Part shown: in pieces, positions 1 through 9,346 of the stretch
Layout of the letters: each line of letters begins with the position of its first letter
Numbering within the stretch: the first letter of the stretch is position 1
DNA from: Streptomyces katrae
GTDB lineage: Bacteria; Actinomycetota; Actinomycetes; Streptomycetales; Streptomycetaceae
DNA: 64,000 nt
Direction: 5' to 3'
Assembly: GCF_002028425.1 (NCBI RefSeq)
Contig: NZ_CP020042.1
Coordinates: 186,001 to 250,000, forward strand
Made by a program: the position numbers and the translations under genes
Notes under the pieces: model-generated
Databases searched by the model: none
Seen by the model: the letters and a program-made list of their open reading frames with translations, nothing else
Told to the model about the DNA's origin: nothing

Positions 1-275
1 AGTCCGTGAGAAGGGTTTGGAGAGCGGCTGCGAGGCGCTCGCCCGGCCTCCGGGAGGCCCAGGTAGTGCTGCGCCTCGTTGAGCCACACCACCGTGCGGG
101 GCTGCCACACGGTCGAGGTCGGCGAGCGCGGCCTTGGCCCGGGTTGGATCGTAGGGATGCCAAAGACACCAGCCCTGAGCGGCGAGCGGCTGCACTGCCT
201 CCCGGCAGGCCCGTGTCTTGCCAGTCGAGGACCATCCGACGAGGACCGCCATTCGGCTGCGGCCATCGTCATGTG
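1..275 (-). pseudogene. Remnant of a P-loop NTPase, cut by the window edge
   Basis: Reading leftward, one frame shows MAVLVGWSSTGKTRACREAV (Walker A, Gx4GKT) from about 252. A second frame then gives PRTVVWLNEAQHYLGLPEAG, and a third gives ERLAAALQTLL at the window edge. Joined, these match the start of an NTPase domain common in large Streptomyces regulatory proteins. At least two frameshifts separate the pieces, so no intact product is possible from this sequence. No start codon with a plausible N-terminus is visible upstream (276-709 holds nothing else recognisable). The rest of the gene lies outside the window. Confidence 0.6.
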
Positions 276-709
276 TCGGTCGTGGGCGCGCCGGACATGG
301 CCGGGCAGGGCCCGGTTCGACCGGGCTCCGGAATCGACCGTGGGTGTGGTTCCGGCAACTCGCCACCGCCGTAGTCGTCGTGCTCGCGCTCCTGGCCGCC
401 GCGGCTGCAGGCACACTCGCCCCCCTCGACAGCCTAATTCCTCCCTTGAGCCTTCCCCCACCGCTCACGTCCTGGACATCAGTCAGTCCCCAGCGCGTGA
501 GTGGGGAAGGCTGGTATCAGCTGGCCGCGGCCGGCTCGGTGGCTTTGTTCACGGGTCGTGAATTCCGTTCTTCATGACTCCGGGAGGCGTCCGCCGAGTC
601 GGGGATGTCGATGTTCACGAGTCTCATGTGAACAGAGCCAACCCACCGCCTTGCTGAGTGGATCAACAGGAGCGAAGATGCCCGGGTTGTCGAGATCAGG
701 GGAGACGCA

Positions 710-1513
710 GTGAGTCTGGGAACGGTGGCAGTTACGGGAGCGGCGGGCAGCATCGGTTCCGTGGCGCGGGAGGCGCTGCGGGGCGCGGCGGAGCGGTTGA
801 TCCTGCTCGACCGCGTGCCGCTCCGCCCAGAGGCCGAGAACGAGGACGTGCACACCGTGGACCTGCGGGACGCCGCCGCTGTGGAGTCAGCCCTTGCAGG
901 AGCCGACCGGGTGCTGCACCTGGGCGGGGTGCCCGACGAGGCGCCGCTCCCCGATCTGCTCGAAACCAATGTGCTCGGCACGCACCACGTCCTGGAGGCT
1001 GCGCGGCGCACGGGAATCGAGCGTGTGGTGCTGGCCAGCAGCAATCGTGTCACCGGCTTCTACCCCGCCGCGCACCTCACCGGCCCGCAGGAGCCGGTAC
1101 GCCCCGACGGCCTCTACGGGGTGAGCAAAGCCGCCCTCGAAGCGCTAGGACAGTTGTATGCCGACAAGTTCGGCCTGTCCGTCATCTGCCTGCGCATCGG
1201 CAGTTTCGAGCATCTGCCTACCGAGCCCCGGCACCTGGCGACCTGGCTGAGCCCGCGCGACGCTGTCGGCTACCTGCGGGCCGCCCTGGTCGCACCGCCC
1301 TCCATCCGCTTCACCACGGCATACGTCGTTTCCAACAACACCCGCCGTTTCTGGGCACTCCCCGACCCGGCGGAACTGGCCTACACCCCCGTCGACAACG
1401 CCGAACTTCATGCCGCAGACATTCCCGCGGCGGACTCCCCGACCGACCCGGCCACGCCCCAGGCCGGCCCCTACGCCCTACCGCAATTCACCCTCAAGCA
1501 CCTTCGGCCCTGA
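710..1513 (+). CDS. NAD-dependent epimerase/dehydratase, uronate-dehydrogenase-like
   Basis: This 267-residue extended short-chain dehydrogenase has the Rossmann glycine motif TGAAGSIG (residues 9-16), a catalytic Ser near 110-111, and Tyr136-x3-Lys140. Compact length, LLETNVLGTHHVLEAAR and NRVTGFYP resemble bacterial uronate dehydrogenases and related NAD-dependent sugar oxidoreductases; the substrate is inferred only from that resemblance. The GTG start follows a purine-rich GGGGAGACGCA stretch. It stands alone, flanked by about 430 bases without a recognisable gene on the left and a small unknown gene on the right, so context gives no pathway. It is intact, unlike most of its neighbours. 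Confidence 0.8.
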   Translation: MSLGTVAVTGAAGSIGSVAREALRGAAERLILLDRVPLRPEAENEDVHTVDLRDAAAVESALAGADRVLHLGGVPDEAPLPDLLETNVLGTHHVLEAARRTGIERVVLASSNRVTGFYPAAHLTGPQEPVRPDGLYGVSKAALEALGQLYADKFGLSVICLRIGSFEHLPTEPRHLATWLSPRDAVGYLRAALVAPPSIRFTTAYVVSNNTRRFWALPDPAELAYTPVDNAELHAADIPAADSPTDPATPQAGPYALPQFTLKHLRP

Positions 1514-1589
1514 CGCTCATATCCACCGCCGGGATGCGTGCCGGCAGCAGTTCCGCTGTCGGGTCGTAGCGGTCCGACTTCGGTGGCAA

Positions 1590-2249
1590 TCAGCCCAGCT
1601 TCAGTGTCAGAGGACATCGCCCACCGAGGTCTGGCAGGCTGTGGCTCGCAGGGAGGCGTCGCGTCTGCCGCAGAAGGGGGCCCGGGTGGCAGGGATCGAA
1701 CGTGAGCCGGCGGAGGTGCGGATACCCAAGGGCGCCATGGACGCCTTCGCCGCAGCGCTGAGCGTGCGCACCGTGGCCATGCGGACCTGGCCCGACGGCA
1801 TCGAGTGGATGTACCCCGTGGGGACGTGGGAGCAGGCGCACCTGGAGGTGGCCCTCGTGCCCGGCGGTGAAGAGGTGTGGCTGCGGATGTCCACTGACCG
1901 CTCCAGCGTCGCCGTGTGGACCATCCAGCAGTGGTGGGACTTCGCTGGGCAGCTGCCCGGCGCGCCGCCGCTGGACTGAGCCGCGGCGGGTGCAGCCTTT
2001 CGCGATGGTCCGGCTGATGCCGAACGGGATTTCCTCCGCCAGTTGGAACAGCGGCTCCAGGACGCCGTGGAACACGGGGTCGGTGTGGGGCGGGCAGTGC
2101 TCGGTCAGCAGACAGTCTGCGGCTTCCTCCCTGGTGCGGGGGTGGGCTGCGTCCTGGTCTGCGGCGATCTCCAGGACGAGGTCGCTCGCGTCGTCCACCC
2201 CGTCACGCACCCACCAGGGTCCACCGCTCCGCTGTGCGCGTGCGTTCAT
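1590..2249 (-). pseudogene. Hypothetical protein that has probably lost its stop codon
   Basis: The first ~85 residues after ATG 2249 look like a real small protein: WVRDGVDDASDLVLEIAADQ, then REEAADCLLTEHCPPHTDPV and LFQLAEEIPFGIS. The frame then continues about 125 more residues antisense to the 1641-1979 gene, where composition turns Arg/Pro/His-rich and unconvincing. The original gene therefore probably ended near 1980 and was joined to foreign sequence. It overlaps the preceding minus-strand fragment (stop at 2203) by 47 bases. Function unknown. Confidence 0.4.
1641..1979 (+). CDS. Small hypothetical protein
   Basis: About 112 residues, not recognised as a named family. The C-terminal half reads like a conserved protein: TVAMRTWPDGIEWMYPVGTW, then LRMSTDRSSVAVWTIQQWWD, rich in Trp and typical of a small soluble alpha/beta protein. 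The frame stays open far upstream, but that part is antisense-like sequence over the epimerase end, so GTG 1641 is chosen as the first reasonable start; it is uncertain and the gene may be 5'-truncated. A minus-strand reading frame runs beneath it, but codon usage favours this strand. Confidence 0.5.
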   Translation: MARREASRLPQKGARVAGIEREPAEVRIPKGAMDAFAAALSVRTVAMRTWPDGIEWMYPVGTWEQAHLEVALVPGGEEVWLRMSTDRSSVAVWTIQQWWDFAGQLPGAPPLD

Positions 2250-2680
2250 CAAGGAGGTCTTGTTCACGCTCCGGCACAAGGTCGGCCACCGGCACCGACA
2301 GCGCCTCGTGCGGCCGACCCAACGTCGGCTCCTGGCACAGCTCCCCCACCGTCGCGGCCGGCAAGGGCGGCTTCGCCATCGCGACGCGCTCCAGCACGGT
2401 GACGCCCAGGGCGGCCGCCGCGGCCGTGTACCGCCAGGCGATCAGCGCCACGTGGCGCTCGTACGCGGTCGCGCCGCGCGCGATCTCCTGGACGGCCTGC
2501 CCGTAGATCGGGAACGTCGTGTGCGTCTCGTGCATGTCGGCCACGTCACCGCCGCTTTGAAGCCGGTCCCAGAGAGCGCTTGCCGACTGCAACTCGTAGC
2601 GCGCGGTCACGAACGCCGCGTTCAACGACCGCAGCGCCCCCACCTCGATCGTCGTCAGCGGGCCGCGCTCATCGAACACG
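2203..2680 (-). pseudogene. 5'-truncated hypothetical protein
   Basis: The reading frame contains GPLTTIEVGALRSLNAAFVT, SASALWDRLQSGGDVADMHE and YERHVALIAWRYTAAAAALG, which is natural-looking helical protein. Toward its start it runs into sequence that encodes a helicase on the other strand (from about 2685), so the true N-terminus has been lost at that junction. No family is recognised. It precedes another damaged minus-strand gene with an overlapping end, so the two were probably co-transcribed before the rearrangement. Confidence 0.45.
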
Positions 2681-2681
2681 C

Positions 2682-4027
2682 CACCGACCCGGAGCTGTAC
2701 CCGGCCACGATCTGGGCCAACTGGCTGTGCGGCGACCACGAGCCCCTCCACCTCCGCCGCGTCCTGGCCGAGTTCGCCGAGGGCATCGCCACGGACGGCA
2801 CCGTGGTGGAGAAGGGCTTCCTCGGGTCCGTGAAGGTGTTAGGCGAGCGCGTTGACACCAAGAACTGCGACTCCGTCTACTGGGCCGATGTACGCGGCTC
2901 CGTTCCCGATCCCGTCCAGGCCGTCGGCCGCGCCCTGCGGATGCAGCCCGGCGAGGGCAAGGTGACCTCGCTCGTGGTGCCGATCCTCCTCGGGCCCGGC
3001 GAGACCGCAGACAGCATGCTCACCCGCCGTGCGTACGGCGGCCTCGCCAAGCTCCTCGAAGCGCTCCGGGCCCACGACGCGCGGATCGTGGAGACCCTTG
3101 CCGAGAAGCAGGCCCCAAGCCGCTACAAGCCCTTCAGCAGGGACGACAGCAGGAAGAGCGGAACGGGAGCGGCTAGGGCTCCGAGGGTGTCAGCGTCCCC
3201 GCCAAGGCCCTCCTGAAATTCAGCATCCCCCGAGACCCGGGGGGCTCTCCGCATTCATCAACCTCCGCATCCTCAACCCCGAACACGAGCACTGACGCGC
3301 GGAGTGGAGGCCGCCGTCATCTACGCCCGCGAACACGGCGACCCCAAGGTGCCGTTCACGTTCCGGGTTCCGGCCGCCGTCGAGGACGCCGAGGCGTCCG
3401 GGTGGCCAGCCTCCCTCGCCGGGTTCCCCCTCGGGCAGTGGACCGCCGACGCCCGCCGCTTCTACAACCGCGGCGACATGGACGACGAGCGCGTTGCTCA
3501 GCTGAAGACGCTCGGCATGGTCTGGTCCCACGCCGACACCGCCTGGGCCGAGGGCCTGGTCCGCCCGCGGCTGGGCCGCCGAGCACGGCCACCTCCTGGC
3601 GCCGCTGGATGCTGCCTTCCAGGGCGCGCAGGTGGGGGTCTGGTTGAAGGACGCGCGGGCCGCTGCGCGGAAGGCACAGGACATCGGGCAGCGGCGGGCC
3701 GCAGGGCTGCCGGTGGAATCGTCGGCCGGGGCTATGACGCGGGCGCGGCGTGATCAGCTGGAAGAGATCGACCCGTCCTGGTGCCCGGTGTGGCCGGTGA
3801 CGTGGCAGCGCTGCATCCACCTCGTCCGCCAACACCTGGACACCGGCCAGGCACTGCCCACCATGGCGGGCGAGGTCGTGCGCCAAGCCGAAGGCCTCGG
3901 CCTGTGGGTCACCTCCGTCCGGCACGGGCGGGACCAACTGACCGGCGTGCAGCAGTGGATGTGCGAGCAGATGCTCGGCATCGAGCCCGCGACCGAGGAG
4001 GAGAAGCCGAAGCCCCGAACGAGCCAG
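2682..4027 (+). pseudogene. Frameshifted DEAD/DEAH helicase with helicase-associated domains
   Basis: Pieces in changing frames reconstruct the C-terminal part of a Streptomyces superfamily 2 helicase. They include PATIWANWLCGDHEPLHLRR, VKVLGERVDTKNCDSVYWAD and the motif VI-like QAVGRALRMQPGEGK. VPAKALLKFSIPRDP follows in another frame, then SAFINLRILNPEHEH, and then helicase-associated repeats with PLGQWTADARRFYNRGDMDD and WSHADTAWAEGL. A TGA replaces the expected Trp just after NPEHEH, near 3294. The N-terminal ATPase half is missing: at about 2682 the gene abuts an unrelated minus-strand gene. The last recognisable helicase residues are EEEKPKPRTSQ, after which it fuses in frame to an unrelated hydrolase. 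Confidence 0.75.
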
Positions 4028-4450
4028 GGCGTGGACGAGGTGATCCTGCTCGGCAGCCCCGGCGTGGACACGCAGAAGGCGACGGAGCTCGGCGTGGGCA
4101 AGGACCATGTTTTCGTCGGCGCCGCCGACAACGATCCGGTCACCCACCTGCCCACGAAGAGCGAGGCGGCGCTCGGCTGGATGCTGGGAGGCCCGGTGGG
4201 TGTCCGGGTCGGACGCGACCTCTTCGACGTCGGCCACGACGACCTGTACTTCGGCAAGGACCCCGCGAGCAAGGCCTTCGGGGCACAGCGCTTCCTGGTC
4301 GACGACGGGCCCAGGATGATCCGCGACGGCGGCGGGTTCGACGCCCACTCCCAATACTTCACTCCGGAGAAGGACCAGGTGTCAGCGAACAACATCGCCA
4401 AGATCGTCGCCGGACATCCTGAGAGCATCGTGAGGGAGAAGCACCGATGA
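4028..4450 (+). pseudogene. C-terminal fragment of a DUF1023 alpha/beta hydrolase, fused in frame to helicase debris
   Basis: From GVDEVILLGSPGVDT onward the protein is the tail of a DUF1023-type alpha/beta hydrolase: HVFVGAADNDPVTHLP, LYFGKDPASKAFGAQRFLVD and DAHSQYFTPEKDQVSANNIA, which would include the catalytic Asp and His region. The nucleophile elbow and N-terminal half are absent. The upstream residues in the same frame belong to a helicase, so this is a recombination joint at about 4027. Its stop overlaps the next gene's ATG by 4 bases, as expected for an ancestral hydrolase-lipoprotein operon. Confidence 0.75.
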
Positions 4451-5037
4451 AGCGCACCCCACGGACCATTCGCCTGGCCTGTGCGATGGCCGTGGCCGGC
4501 GCGTTGCTCGCCGGGTGCGGGCTGTTGGGCGACACCAAGAACGGAAGAGAGGCAGTTGCAGGCATGGACATGCAGGGAGCGGCGGAGCGCGCCGATGCGA
4601 TGTTCTACACGACGGTCGCAGCGATCAAGCCCGAGATCGAATGGGTCCACGGCACGACGACGACCGGCAGCTGCGACGTGACCCGCTACTGGACCGTGAT
4701 GACGGTCGTCTCCGATCAGCGCCGCGGCAACTTCCTCGGTGTCGTGGAGAGTTTCTGGAAGGCCAGCGGCTATCGGATCAAGACAGTGAATCCGAGCAAG
4801 GACATGCCGGAGATCTACGCCACGTCCCCGGACGGCTTCGGCATCATGGTCACGTTCGGTCACGCTGGGCAGGCCTTCTTCGAAGTCACCAGCCCCTGCG
4901 TGCACGAGTCGAAGGTGGCCGCGCCCACGAAGGTGGCGAACGGCCGCACCTACGAAGGCGACATCCCCACCCCCAACGTCCGCTCCGACTTCTGGTCCGC
5001 CGATACCCCGGCACCGGGCCCCGCCCCTTCGTCCTGA
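4447..5037 (+). CDS. Secreted lipoprotein
   Basis: This 196-residue protein has a classic lipoprotein signal: basic MKRTPRTIR, a hydrophobic stretch, then LLAGC with the lipidated Cys near residue 25. The mature part (YTTVAAIKPEIEWVHGTT, SPDGFGIMVTFGHAGQAFFE) has no catalytic motif I recognise and ends in a Pro-rich tail. Paired Cys residues near 77 and 156 could form a disulfide. Translation is probably coupled to the preceding DUF1023 fragment by the ATGA overlap. With that partner reduced to a remnant, this gene may have lost its normal promoter. Confidence 0.75.
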   Translation: MKRTPRTIRLACAMAVAGALLAGCGLLGDTKNGREAVAGMDMQGAAERADAMFYTTVAAIKPEIEWVHGTTTTGSCDVTRYWTVMTVVSDQRRGNFLGVVESFWKASGYRIKTVNPSKDMPEIYATSPDGFGIMVTFGHAGQAFFEVTSPCVHESKVAAPTKVANGRTYEGDIPTPNVRSDFWSADTPAPGPAPSS

Positions 5038-5078
5038 CCTCAGAGGCGGCGCAGGGCCCAACGCCGTCAGCCGCAGGC

Positions 5079-5217
5079 TTACCCGCGACGGAAGCGACAC
5101 CGCCAGCCGCGGGCGTTCTCAGCGGTCGCAGCGGCCTCCGCCTCCAGGCGGTCGCGGTCGGCCTGGCCGGGGGCCACGACGGTCTTGTCCTCGCACGGCT
5201 CGCACAGCGTCGGGTGG
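5079..5217 (-). pseudogene. Orphan C-terminal protein fragment
   Basis: A short stretch ends with HPTLCEPCEDKTVVAPGQAD and an Ala/Glu-rich helical tail before TAA at 5079. The CxxC suggests the end of a small zinc-binding protein of the kind found on mobile elements. Its beginning is replaced by the IS481 remnant, which enters in a different frame at about 5218. Confidence 0.35.
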
Positions 5218-5757
5218 GTCGGGGAGGTCTTCGGTGTAGGCGAGGCGGGTGTGGTCGTCGAGGGCGGTGTGGAGGTAGGCCCAGGCGCTGCCGGTCTTGT
5301 TTCGGCGTCCTTCGGCTCTGCCGAGGGCCTGGTGGCCGCCGCCGTCGGGGATCCGGCCGAGTTTCTTGACGCCGATGTGGACCAGCTCGCCCGGGCGGGC
5401 GCGTTCGTAGCGGCGGACGGGTTCGCCGGTGGCCCGGTCGAGTGCGGCCAGGGGTGGCAGGCCGTGCCGGGCGAGGATGCGGTGGGCTGTGGAGGGTGCA
5501 ATGCCGGCACGGGCGGCCAGCCGCAGTGGGCCGATCCGGTGTTCGCGCCGCAGCCGCAGCGCGTGTTCCTCCACGGCGGCCGGCGTTCGCCGGGGCTGGT
5601 GGCGGGGCCGGCTGGAGCGGTCACTCATTCCGGCGATGCCCAGAAGCCGGTAGCGGCGGGGCCAGCGGGCGGCGGTGGTGTGGCTGACCTGGAAACGTTC
5701 GGCGGCCCGCCGCACGGGCCAGCCGTCGTCCACCAGGCGAAGTCGTCCGGTCTCGGT
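5218..5757 (-). mobile_element. Truncated IS481-family transposase with a mutated catalytic Asp
   Basis: The fragment runs from TETGRLRLVDDGWPVRRAAE (helix-turn-helix region) through RSSRPRHQPRRTPAAVEEHA to ALDDHTRLAYTEDLPD, where it stops abruptly. Family members have HIDVKKLGRIPDGGG at the first catalytic position; here it reads HIGVKKLGRI, so the first Asp is Gly. The third acidic residue lies in the missing 3' part. It is joined in frame at its 5' side to an unrelated gene remnant. It cannot be autonomous. Confidence 0.8.
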
Positions 5758-6195
5758 CGGCCTCCTGTCTTCGGTGCAGATGTCGCAATCCACACCGAAC
5801 CCGGAGGCCCTCACCCATTTCGAGAACCCAGCACGCGTGTCACCAACGTCCCGGGACAACACACCTAGCGCGGTGACGGACACGTAGGTGTCGTCCACCC
5901 GCTCCGCGAAACCGCAGGCGATGAGCCGATCGACCGCTTCTGCCGTTTCGTCGACGGTGATGAGCTCCAGCGGCAGCAGACACAACGCCAATGTGAAGTT
6001 GTCGAACGTCTTGGCCTCAGCCTGGAGCAGGGCCAGCCGAAGCAGTGCCGCTGCCTCGTAGGGTACGGCGCTGGGTCGACCAGGACATCCCTGTGCCAGG
6101 CCGCCACGAGCGTATCGGCCACCTACGGCTGCAGCTCCCTGAACACACGGTCCTCATCCCTGGGGAGGATCCGGAACGTCGGCAAGGGTTCCATG
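5758..6195 (-). pseudogene. Decayed hypothetical gene with an in-frame TAG and a frameshift
   Basis: Starting at ATG 6195 the frame gives MEPLPTFRILPRDEDRVFRE, then LQP, a TAG, and continues VADTLVAAWHRDVLVDPAPY. A one-base shift then leads into YEAAALLRLALLQAEAKTFD, LPLELITVDETAEAVDRLIA and YVSVTALGVLSRDVGDTRAG. Joined, this is one helical protein of about 140 residues, possibly a winged-helix type. The 3' end is replaced by the IS481 remnant. Function not recognised. Confidence 0.5.
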
Positions 6196-6455
6196 GGCTG
6201 CTGGGCATCGCGGATCCGCCCGCGGTGCAGCTGGGATCGCCCAGCCCGGTCCGGGGCGCACTTCTCCCCTGGTCTGGCACGGCATGGGGGACAGCTACGG
6301 CTGCGGGCGCGTTCACGGACAGCTGGTGGCACTGCTCGACTCACGCAGGACAGTGTTCGCTCCGTCGGCCTTACCCGCCGGCTCCGCCACGCCAAGGCAC
6401 TGGAGGAGCCTGACGCCGCCTTCCTGAACGACGCGGCCGGAGACAGCGTGTACGT

Positions 6456-6491
6456 CCGCGGCCTTCGAATCTGTGGGTTCGAAGGCCGCGG
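6456..6491. terminator. Perfect 14-bp inverted repeat downstream of the DUF6042 gene
   Basis: CCGCGGCCTTCGAA (6456-6469) and its exact complement (6478-6491) are separated by an 8-base loop. The hairpin lies about 80 bases past the stop of the DUF6042 gene in its reading direction. There is no T-tract, which is usual for high-G+C intrinsic terminators. 6196-6455 contains no gene I can support. Confidence 0.6.
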
Positions 6492-6570
6492 GCGGCCCCG
6501 TGGCTGCCCGGTGCCGGCCCGGCCTGGGCAGCGCAGCGCGCACCGTCTCAACGGTGCCCTTGGCGCGGGG

Positions 6571-7374
6571 TCATTCCAGGTCGCTGGGCAATGTCACGGC
6601 GAGCTTTCCGTCCTCGGCCATGCCACGGATACTGATCCGCTGCTGGTCGAACTGGTCCCAGTCGCACTGGATCCGGAAGACCTTGTGTGAAGGCACATTG
6701 CTGACGTCGAGAGTCGTGGTGAAGTCGCCGGCCTCCGTAAGGAGACGAATTGCTTCGCGTGCATCCTGAGCGTCTCCTCCGATGAGCCGGGCCAGCCGGT
6801 CCAGGCTGGTCACGATCTCCTCGCGGCGCAGTCCGTCAGGCTCGAACAGCTCGATGATGCGATACGAGGGTCCCTCGTACGCACTGTCGATCAGCAGCTG
6901 CCGCTGAACAGCGGCTTCCTCTTCATCGAGAGGGAACACGTCGGCGGGCACAGGCGCCGGCACCTTGGGGAAGATCCGTGGCGTGCCGGACGCATCGGGG
7001 AGTTCGTAGACGACCCCTGCTGCCAGCAGCAGGTCCAGCACATCGGCGTGGGTACGTAGTGGCGGCCGCCCGTGGTGAGCCGCGTACAGCGCAGCAGTCT
7101 CGATGAGCTCGGGCTGTCGGGCCTGCTCATCCTCATCGAGGTCATCCGGGTCTTCCCAGCACGGGGCTTCCAGGTCGCCTTGGGGGTTCCCGCTGTTGCG
7201 GAGTCCCAGCTTGAGGTCCTCGCGCGTGGCACCGTTTTCGGCGATGCCCACCCCCAGCAGAAGAAACAGGAGCGAGTACGGCCGCATCCGCGACCAGCCA
7301 CTCCGCATTACTTGCTGCAGATAGTGCTCGCGATCCTGCTCAGTCCAGCTTGCGGGCGGTGTCAAGGCGACCAC
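6571..7374 (-). CDS. DUF6042-like protein
   Basis: 267 residues. The order VMRSGWSRMRPYSLLFLLLG, GNPQGDLEAPCWEDPDDLDE, GRPPLRTHADVLDLLLAAGV and FRIQCDWDQFDQQRISIRGM matches what I recall of DUF6042 proteins of actinomycetes, whose role is unknown. The middle segment (ADVLDLLLAAGVV through PADVFPLDEEEAA) and a later helical part (RREEIVTSLDRLARLIGG) suggest winged-helix-like folds. GTG 7374 has a good AAGGAGAG site six bases upstream. It is single and intact, with a hairpin terminator. Confidence 0.65.
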   Translation of the reverse strand: MVALTPPASWTEQDREHYLQQVMRSGWSRMRPYSLLFLLLGVGIAENGATREDLKLGLRNSGNPQGDLEAPCWEDPDDLDEDEQARQPELIETAALYAAHHGRPPLRTHADVLDLLLAAGVVYELPDASGTPRIFPKVPAPVPADVFPLDEEEAAVQRQLLIDSAYEGPSYRIIELFEPDGLRREEIVTSLDRLARLIGGDAQDAREAIRLLTEAGDFTTTLDVSNVPSHKVFRIQCDWDQFDQQRISIRGMAEDGKLAVTLPSDLE

Positions 7375-7540
7375 GTGACTCTCCTTCGCAGAACAGGGGA
7401 AAGGTGAAGCATCTCAGCATGCGGTGATGCGCAGGGGGCAGTTCCCCCGAATCGGTCACGTGCTTCAGGTGGTTGATCCGGTCGGCGGGCCCGGGTTTCG
7501 TTGCATCCCATTGGGCGTACCGGCCCCAGCCCCCATGGCG

Positions 7541-7726
7541 TCAACGGTCACGCCGAGAGGTGCAAGTGCACAGGCCTGCCGGCCCCGGCAATGAGGTAAG
7601 TCCTGCCTTCTCCGCCCGGGCCCGGGCCACGGCCAGCGCGTACGACGAACTCCTTGCGCGCTGCCGGTCGGCCTGCCCACGCAGGCGGGCGATCTCAGCC
7701 TGGCCGCGGTGCGGCAGCATGATCAA
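7541..7726 (-). pseudogene. Possible truncated coiled-coil protein fragment
   Basis: The minus strand reads GQAEIARLRGQADRQRARSS and ALAVARARAEKAGLTSLPG, Ala/Arg-rich heptad-like sequence of the kind found at the end of small accessory genes. No ribosome binding site or complete domain is seen. It starts where the IS1182 remnant begins on the opposite strand. The rest of 7375-7731 has no supportable gene. Confidence 0.25.
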
Positions 7727-7731
7727 CGGTC

Positions 7732-9115
7732 ATGCTCGGGCTGTTCCATCAGCCCGAGCAGTCGTCGAGGTGCCTGTTGCCCCTCCGCCCCCGTTCCGGT
7801 GAGCAAGTCCCGCTTCTGACCGCGCAGATCGCTCGGACGAGCAACCCGGGTGGCACCACGGCGATGTGGGTGAGAGACCGTCTGGACGGACTGTGGCGTG
7901 ACGAGGACTTCGCCGACTGGTACCCGCGTGACGGTCGACCTGGTCTCTCGCCCCCTCAGCCGGCCACTGTCTGTGTGCTGCAGTTCGTTCTCTGCCTGTC
8001 GGACCGGCAGGCCGCCGAGGCGGTCCGGTGCCGCATCGACTTCAAGTACGCCATGGCGATGGAGCTGGACGACCCCGGCTTCCACCACAGCGTGCTGGCC
8101 GACTTCCGCAATCGTCTCGCCGAAGGAGACCGTGCTGACCGCCTCCTCGACCTCGCGCTCGCCCGCCTCGAGGAGGCCGGCCTGGTCCACGAGCGCACCA
8201 CCCAGCGCACTGATTCCACGCATGTCCTGGCCGCGGTGCGTGGCCTGACCCGCCTGGAACTGATCACCGAGGCGGTCCGCGCCGCCCTGGAAGAAGTCGC
8301 CGGCATCTCCCCTCATCTGCTGGACGAGCTGGTCGATGAGGACTGGGGGCGCCACTACGGCCGGCCGGTCCGCCTGGGCAAGAACCCACCAGGCCCAAGA
8401 CCCGGATCCTCGCCACCGGCGAGGACGCTGTCCGGCTCCTGCCCTGCCCCACCTGGAACAAGCGGCCCGTGAGCACCAGGTCACCGTTTCCGGGCCGCTG
8501 AAGAGCAACCCCACCCGCCAGCACCGCCAAAACGAGGGCTTCGCACGGGACGACTTCCACATCGACTACGACAAGCAGCAGGTCACCTGCCCCCAGGGCC
8601 AGATCAGCGCGGGCTGGCACGGCCCCTACCCGACCTCCTCGCCCACCGCGGCCCCGCTGATCGTGGCCAGGTTCACCAAGAGCCAGTGCCGCCCCTGCCC
8701 GGTCCGCACTCAGTGCACGCACCAGCACTGCCGACAACGTCCGCACCGTGGGATTTCCCCCGCGAGAGCTCCGCGAGCTGCAACTTCGCGTCCGCACTGA
8801 ACAACAGACGCCCGAGTGGAAGGCCCGCTATGCGGTCCGCTCCGGAGTGGAGGGCACGGTCAACGAGTTCGCCCACGGACACGGCATGCGGCGCTGCCGC
8901 TACCGAGGACAGGGGAAAGCCCACATCCAGCACGTCCTGACGGCCATCGCCGTGAACATCGAGCGCCTCAGCGGACTCCCGCCAACCGAGGAAGCCTCCA
9001 TGCCCCGTCGGCCAACCGCCTTCCAGAATTACCTCGACCAACGCGAGCTACCCCGGCCGAAGTCCTGGCGAACCCTGGGCACCTCACCTCGGCACCTCCA
9101 AGATCCCCGACAGAG
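7732..9115 (+). mobile_element. Internally deleted IS1182-family transposase
   Basis: The N-terminal part is good: ARTSNPGGTTAMWVRDRLDG, LSDRQAAEAVRCRIDFKYAM and HERTTQRTDSTHVLAAVRGL (first catalytic Asp in RTDST). After VRLGKNP the frame shifts, and the sequence jumps directly to [20 protein letters not shown], so the central catalytic region (about 170 residues in relatives) is missing. A Cys-rich segment, [13 protein letters not shown], follows. Another frameshift leads to [40 protein letters not shown] and FQNYLDQRELPRPKSWRTLG. It is non-functional, with at least two frameshifts plus a deletion. Confidence 0.85.
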
Positions 9116-9346
9116 TCAAGCTCAACCTCACCTCCGCTTGTCCTCGCGGTCGGCGGCCGAGCACCGCTACCTTGATCGCCCCTTGCTCGCACTCGCCCTA
9201 CCCCGACTTCCGCTCCGTGATCTGTCAAGGGGGGTGACCACCCTTCCGGTCGGGGGCCAGACGCAATGATCTTGTGCTGGCGTCCTGGCAGAGTCGGTGC
9301 CAAGCAAGCAACCGGCCCGTGCGGGCCTACGACCAGGGGGAAGCCC

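Noticed and set aside
7428..7450. GGGGG...CCCCC hairpin near 7431-7447 as a terminator
   Set aside because: Only 5 bases pair and no gene ends just before it.
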